DNA of 64,000 nt from Aporrectodea caliginosa. Lineage: Eukaryota; Annelida; Clitellata; Crassiclitellata; Lumbricidae. This document shows, piece after piece, positions 58,787 to 64,000 of the stretch. The notes under the pieces are model-generated. The model had not been told where the DNA came from. It saw only the letters and a program-made list of their open reading frames with translations, and did not search any database. The translations under genes were made by a program, and so were the position numbers. The stretch covers positions 973,094 through 1,037,093 of the forward strand of contig JACEVL010000201.1 in the NCBI GenBank assembly GCA_020284085.1, in the 5' to 3' direction. Each line of letters opens with the position of its first letter. Position 1 is the first letter of the stretch.

Positions 58787-59252
58787 GGTGTCACGACAAT
58801 TCGTCTATCGACACTTCGTCTACGACACTTCGTATACAGACGTCTACAAGTGTAGGCCTATCTGTATCCATTAGGGCTAATCAACGGAGGCCGCTTTCTT
58901 ATAGTTTCGCTAAGACGTGCTATATATTCTCAGGAATCCAGCTTCTAATTACTGAAAAGATTATTTTCATCAATCCAGCTTCTATTGAATGGAAACTTAG
59001 TTTCATCCATGCGTCGAGCTTGGTATCCAGCTTCTTTTACAGGGAAAATTATTTCGATCAATCCAGCTTCTATTTCACCACAGGAATTTTTCATCAATCC
59101 CACTTCCATTTCAGGACACAGTTTTTCATCAATCCAGCTTCCATTTTAAAGTGACAATATCAAATAACTTTGTAGACGAAATGTCGGTAGACGAAGTGTC
59201 TGTAGATGAAGTGTCGTAGACGAAAAGTCTGTAGACGAGTTGTCGCGGAACC
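58787..59252. mobile_element. MITE with 9-bp TSD (466 bp)
   Basis: Ends GGTGTCACGACAATTCGTC and, inverted, GGTTCCGCGACAACTCGTC, both continuing into ACTTCGTCTACGACACTTC. Flanked by CCGTGTAAT at 58778-58786 and 59253-59261. The interior has about six imperfect copies of a ~50-bp unit containing AATCCAGCTTC. Confidence 0.9.
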
Positions 59253-59274
59253 CCGTGTAATACGTACCATGACT

Positions 59275-62235
59275 GGTATAACATAACATAACAAGGGTTT
59301 TAAGTGGTTCAGAAGACGTTTAGTCTGTGTTAGAACCACTGCAATTAACCTGGAACATGATTAATAACCCAATTTTCCTAGCTTCTTCTTAAAAGCTGTG
59401 ATAGTGTCCACTGAGACAGTACTATCATCCAAACTATTCCAGAAATCTACAACTCTTGCACTGAAGAATTTCTGCCCTAATGTCCCTTTTGGTTTCTTAA
59501 ATAATTTATACCTATGTCCCCGAGTTGCCTTGTTTGGTGCTAATTCAAAAAACTTCTCCTTCTGCACTGCCTCCTTTCCAGTAATAATCTTGTAGGCTTC
59601 AATTAGGTCTCCTCTGCTCCTCCTTCTCTCCAATGTTGTTAGTCCACACCTCTTCAACCTCTCTTCATATCCCAAATCCTTGGGTCTACGTTCAAAACCG
59701 CGATCACAAAACCGCGATCGTCAAAACCGCGATCACAAAATAGCGATGCACAAAACAGCGACTGCATAAAATAGCGATCATCAAAACAGCGATTAAATTC
59801 GAAGATTGACTTATTTAATGTACGTTGATTGGTCCTGATTGCGAACTTAATTAGCGTTTATTATTTTAAATCATTTGAAGTTGTTGGAGTGAGAGCGGAA
59901 ATGACAGCGTTGATTGGTCCTGATTGCGAACTTAATTGAACTTAAAACGTTGTAGTTAAGTAGGCCTACATCGCAGGACAAATACCAAATCCATCTCGAA
60001 GAATCTACAGAGAAACTGCAGACAAAATAAAAAGCATCGTCGGCGATTACACTAATCGACCTAGGCCTATATTGGACTACTTTCGTGGAATTGGACATAA
60101 TTTAAGTCTTCAAATTTTACATTACACATTTGTTATAATATTATTTATACTTCGTGATACATTTAAAACTGTCTATAATAAATTGGCGAAATCGGTGTTT
60201 TGATGATCGCTATTTTATGCAGTCGCTGTTTTGTGCATCGCTATTTTGTGATCGCGGTTTTGACGATCGCTGTTTTGTGATCGCGGTTTTTAACGTAAAC
60301 CAATCCTTGTAGCCCCAAATCATTTTTGTAGCTCTTCTTTGCACCTTCTCCAGCTTTTCCATGTCCTGTTTCAGGTAGGGACTCCATACCTGGATGCAGT
60401 ATTCCAACTGAGGCCTAACCAGTGATTTGTATAACCTCAATATTGTATCCTTGTCTCGGGTGACTATTGTCCTTCTTATCATGCCTAAAGTCGAGTTAGC
60501 CTTTTTTGATGCTTCAGCACATTGCCTTGAGGGTTTTGCACTCTTGTGCATAATCACTCCCAAGTCCCTTTCTTCCTCACTCACTTTCAACACCATACCC
60601 CCATTTCATATGAAAACTCGCTGTTTCTCTTCCCCATATGCATCACTGAGCACTTTTCCACATTAAAGAGCATCTGCCAGTCCTGTGACCATCTGAACAT
60701 TCTTCTTAGATCTTCCCGTAGTATCTCCGCTTCTTTTTCATTTCCCACTGCTCTACATAGTTTGGTATCATCTGCAAATTTATAAATTTTAGATAAAATC
60801 CCATCATCTATGTCATTAATAAAAAGTACGAACAGCAATGGCCCAAGCACTGATCCTTGTGGCACTCCACTTAGCACTGTCGTCCAGCTAGAATGTTTGT
60901 CACCTATGCCCACCTTTTGTCTTCTTCCTGATAGCCAGCTTTGAATCCATGCTAGTACCTGCCCTCTAATCCCGCATGCTTGCAACTTCTTGGCCAGTCT
61001 TTTATGAGGTACTTTGTCAAATGCCTTGGCAAAATCTAAGTAAATTACATCTACAGGCTTTACCTCATCTATCCTCTCATAGACTTCCTCAAAGAACTCC
61101 AAAAGATTTGTCAAACACGAGCGACCTCTACTAAATCCGTGTTGACTGCCCTTAATAATATTATGCTCATTCAAGTGTTCCACTATATTATCCTTAACAA
61201 TTCTCTCCATGACCTTACACACACTAGTGCTAAAATGCTCCCCCACATTCATATTTTCTACCATATTTTCCTCAGTTGTTATGACTAGGTCCAAAATGTT
61301 GTCTCCTCTGGTTGGCTCCATAACATGCTGTTGCATAAAGCTGGCATCAATAAAATCCAAGAATATCCTATCTCTCTCTCTCTCTCTCTCCTTCCAGTTT
61401 TTTCCAATCAATATGGTAGTTGAAGTCTCCCATGATCACGGATGTTTCCTTATTAGCCAATTCCAGGAGTTTGCACATCCCTTGATCAGCTTCTTCGGTG
61501 GCATCTGGTACCCTGTAGCAAACTCCCACCAGTATCTTAGACCTGTTTATTTGAATTTCACACCAGATGCTCTCCTTGAAGGTCTCATTGTTCATATCCC
61601 ATCTCTCCACTGCATTAATATTGCTCTTAACATATAGCAAAACCCCTCCAGCCCCATGTCCCACTGATTTCTGGTTAGCTCTGTCCTTTCTAAATAATCT
61701 GTATCCATCTAGAGCTAGTTCGCTATCTGTGATTTCCGGTTTTGTCCATGACTCTGCTATTCCAATTATGTCGGGTGACTCATTATCTGCATACAATTCC
61801 AGTTCTGCTCGTTTTGTGATACTTACAATACTCCTCACATTTGCAAACGTATACACTTTAGCATTTTCCTACCTTCAGTTTCCTTATATTTCCTGTCTTC
61901 ACTACTGCACGTTTTCTTTTCTCTTGGCTTTTTGTCTTTATTTGTGTGACAGTTAGTGAGTCTTTTTACTGCACTAACCGTCTTCCCACCAAGTTTAAAG
62001 TCTTCATCATGATGTATAGTTGTCTTGCAACCATGTCCGCACCTCGAGCATTCAGATGTAGTCCATCTCTCCCCAAGTAGCCGCCTTTCCAAGGATTGAA
62101 TTCCACATCGTAGTATCTAATCATTTCTTCCTCGCACAGTTTCTTCAGTCTCCTGTTTACCTCAACTCTCTTGCTGTCTAACGCCTCGCTCAGGTCCTGC
62201 CTTGGCAAAATACCCATTACCACAACTTGCCCCTT
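59275..62235 (-). mobile_element. CR1-like LINE, defective, split by a MITE
   Basis: Minus strand, 5' to 3'. The ORF1 end is an SGNH/GDSL-type esterase (62223-61966: NPWKGGYLGRDGLHLNARGA, the D-x-x-H block). The endonuclease (61856-61368) has ANVRSI, DIIGIAESW and VIMGDFNYH. The RT (61411-60587) has FSRGRS, YLDFAKAFDKVPHKRL, SGVPQGSVLGPLLFVLFIND and FADDTKL. The C-terminal part (60596-60302, resuming 59680-59361) has RPQLEYCIQVWSP and ends KKLGKLGY. Defects: a frameshift in the (TC)n at 61369-61391, an apparent internal deletion joining the endonuclease end to mid-RT near 61230, a frameshift near 60593, and the MITE at 59683. The tail is TTATG-rich. An esterase ORF1 is known for CR1 elements. 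Confidence 0.9.
59683..60301. mobile_element. MITE with 109-bp inverted repeats and 8-bp TSD
   Basis: 619 bp. Ends GGTCTACGTTCAAAACCGCG and, inverted, GGTTTACGTTAAAAACCGCG, then matched for about 109 bp of CGATCACAAAA-type modules. TSD AATCCTTG at 59675-59682 and 60302-60309; the uninterrupted CR1 fragment at 25.64 kb shows the empty site. A 27-bp direct repeat (TTGATTGGTCCTGATTGCGA) sits inside twice (59825, 59912). Confidence 0.95.
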
Positions 62236-62239
62236 TTAT

Positions 62240-62605
62240 GGGCATTTCATTTTCCTACTAGGCCTACTCTCATTGATTGTTATTACAAGTAATTAAGTAG
62301 ACTATTACAAGTACTCTTACAATTGTTAGGCCTATAAGTAATTAATCCATTGAAATGTAAACGTTTCAATATTTGAGTTCAAATTAATTGATTGCAATTA
62401 ATTGATAATTGCATTTCAATTTTTATTCATGTATTTAATAGCAAGGCTATTGTGCTGTTTTCAGTGCCCGATTTTTTATTTATTTTTATATTTCAATAGC
62501 TACAGTCCTGCAGTTTCTTTTCTTTGTGGTTCAAGTATGTCATTTCTATGTTATAGGCCTATAGTTAGCCGAACTAGGTCAATGTTTTAGGTTTCTTCCA
62601 GTACT
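62240..62605. other. AT-rich spacer, no gene seen
   Basis: Between the CR1 5' end and the piggyBac-type MITE. Contains TAGGCCTA motifs and (AATTG)-type low complexity only. Confidence 0.5.
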
Positions 62606-62611
62606 TTTTAA

Positions 62612-63083
62612 CCCTCAGAGGCTAACCTATAAAAAAATCACACATTGGATAACCTGGGGTGAATTTTTCACCCCTCACTATTTGAGGCATGTGATATAAA
62701 ATTAAACCATGTTCGATCAACAATGGTAATTGTACCAAGTTCAACATAAAACTGCAAAACTAGGAAACCTAACTAAAGTCAACTATCAGCACAATCATCG
62801 AGTCTACAGTCATCTACACACAAGTAACGCTTTAGCAGCAGATAACCGTCGAGACATCTTTCACACAAATAACCAATAAAAATGGCCACGGTATGACGTC
62901 AGTCAGTCAGTCAGTCACGTGACCATTCATCCAAAATAAGTAAGACAAAATATATGGAATTAAGCAAAAGTCATCTATGAACAGATACACAAAGGCGCAC
63001 GGCATAACTCCAATGCTGTAAAAAAATTCAGCGCAAATACTGACAGTGGGGTGAAAAATTCACCCCAGGTTAGCCTCTGAGGG
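62612..63083. mobile_element. piggyBac-type MITE, TTAA TSD (472 bp)
   Basis: TTAA (62608-62611) then CCCTCAGAGGCTAACCT; right end AGGTTAGCCTCTGAGGG then TTAA (63084-63087). A second inverted block, GGGGTGAATTTTTCACCCC, is present near both ends. TTAA with CCC termini is the piggyBac signature. No transposase. Confidence 0.92.
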
Positions 63084-63094
63084 TTAAAATCCCG

Positions 63095-63630
63095 AATAGT
63101 AGTCCGTTTTACACAACTATGTGTGTAATAATTATGGACCATTTTTTTATTTTTTTAAATTCCTGCAAATTGGCAAAGCAACTAAGACATCTTTCACCAT
63201 GTCGCAATAATTCTTAAACTCAATCTATATAAAGTGGTAATAAATTTTTTCACTTAGGCCTATAGGCCTATTATAGGAAGTCGGAGAAAATCGTTTTTTC
63301 CCTTAGGGGGACCATAATAGAAGCCCTTCCCCTACTTTTATTGAATGAAACACGTGAAACATACACGGTTGAAAGCTAGTCTCAATGTCTTAAAAAAAAT
63401 TTAAATGTCACAGAAATGTTAATTGTATTAAACCACTCATATCAGACAACTACGATATGCATGTCAGATGCCCAATGTCACGAGAGCACAACAGGTTGTA
63501 ATATAATTCACATGAATTATATTACAAGCATTCATGGCTAGTGGGTATCTAAAGAAAATAGTAGAGACGGTTAATTTGTGTTTATGCATGAAATAATTAT
63601 CTAAATAAACATAAATAAATGAATGTTTTG
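63095..63630. other. Composite-element interior, no gene seen
   Basis: AT-rich, with TAGGCCTATAGGCCTA at about 63257 and the mirrored AAGCCCTTCCCCTA block. No coding signal. Confidence 0.5.
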
Positions 63631-64000
63631 AGGGGGTAATCTGAAATCGTAGGGGGTAGGATGAAATCGCCTTCAAGCTACCCCCAGGGGTAACTTGAAA
63701 TCGATTTCATCCTACCCCCCGGTAATCTGAGTGCGATTTCAAGTTACCGGGGGGTAAGGTGAATGGGGGGTAATCTGAAATCGCTACACCGGGGCGACGG
63801 CCCAAAATGCTGCCCTTGACCACTTAATTTTGGATATGTTATTTTCTCTAAGAGATTGCAGTTTTCATGACGATCGTCGATCTCATTACATACACGCCTA
63901 TAATTTTATTTTATAAAGTTGATAGCCTGCCTGGATTTATCAATTAATTAATTTCTTGCCACTGTGAGAAAGTAATCTGCGGGAACTCCTGGGCAAGGGC

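Larger units (their letters stand above)
58575..63794. mobile_element. 5.2-kb inverted-repeat composite with nested insertions
   Basis: Both ends start CCCGGTGTA (58575; inverted at 63794). They are followed inward by modules alternating TACCCCC with TGAAATCGATTTCA, spanning about 150 bp on each side. A subterminal block, TAGGGGAAGGGCTT (58751), is also mirrored (63320-63340). The interior contains two MITEs and a CR1 that carries a third. Superfamily and TSD unresolved. Confidence 0.7.

Noticed and set aside
61209..61956. Plus-strand ORFs at 61209-61637 and 61567-61956
   Set aside because: Antisense shadows of the CR1 endonuclease frame.

Overview
The window is eukaryotic, intron-rich genomic DNA from an animal. 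Exons are short with canonical splice signals, and introns are packed with microsatellites, minisatellites, LINE 3' ends, tRNA-derived SINE sequence and MITEs. The palindrome TAGGCCTA occurs about three dozen times by eye where about one is expected. A CR1-type LINE with an esterase ORF1, L2-like LINE tails and a TRPC gene fit a marine invertebrate. An echinoderm or hemichordate is my best guess, at low confidence, because nothing here fixes the species.

Layout. (1) 1-7.8 kb, plus strand: the 3' part of a gene encoding a coiled-coil protein with a C-terminal CAP-Gly (microtubule-binding) domain. Nine exons are visible and all but one junction are phase-consistent. (2) 7.8-10.2 kb: intergenic DNA between convergent genes, with a minisatellite made of 5' splice-site-like units. 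(3) 10.18-29.6 kb, minus strand: a TRPC-type cation channel gene. Fourteen exons (labelled A to N from the 5' end) join in phase from the ankyrin repeats through six membrane segments, the pore, the TRP box, a basic CIRB-like segment and a coiled-coil tail. Its introns hold hAT MITEs, an inverted pair of GGGGTCGTCC elements, a second CR1 fragment and large tandem repeats. (4) 29.6-51 kb: either the long first intron or the 5' flank of the TRPC gene. Two candidate first coding exons are present (30.6 kb and 51.0 kb), both ending in the phase needed by exon A. This stretch also holds a perfect 163-bp palindrome, a T-box/E-box hairpin, LINE tails and many microsatellites. (5) 51-55.8 kb: no gene recognised; a SINE copy and AT-rich repeats. 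(6) 55.8-63.8 kb: a nested transposon nest. It contains a pogo-like transposase remnant, an L2-like LINE end, and a 5.2-kb inverted-repeat composite. That composite holds a minus-strand CR1, which is itself split by a MITE, and two other MITEs.

The two host genes are convergent and show no operon-like relationship. The TRPC product would be a tetrameric plasma-membrane Ca2+-permeable channel subunit. The CAP-Gly product would bind microtubules or EB-type tails. No novel multi-gene system is evident. The most unusual items are structural: the palindrome, the nested insertions with clean target-site duplications, inverted repeats flanking the TRPC membrane exons, and the duplicated exon end with a decoy donor.
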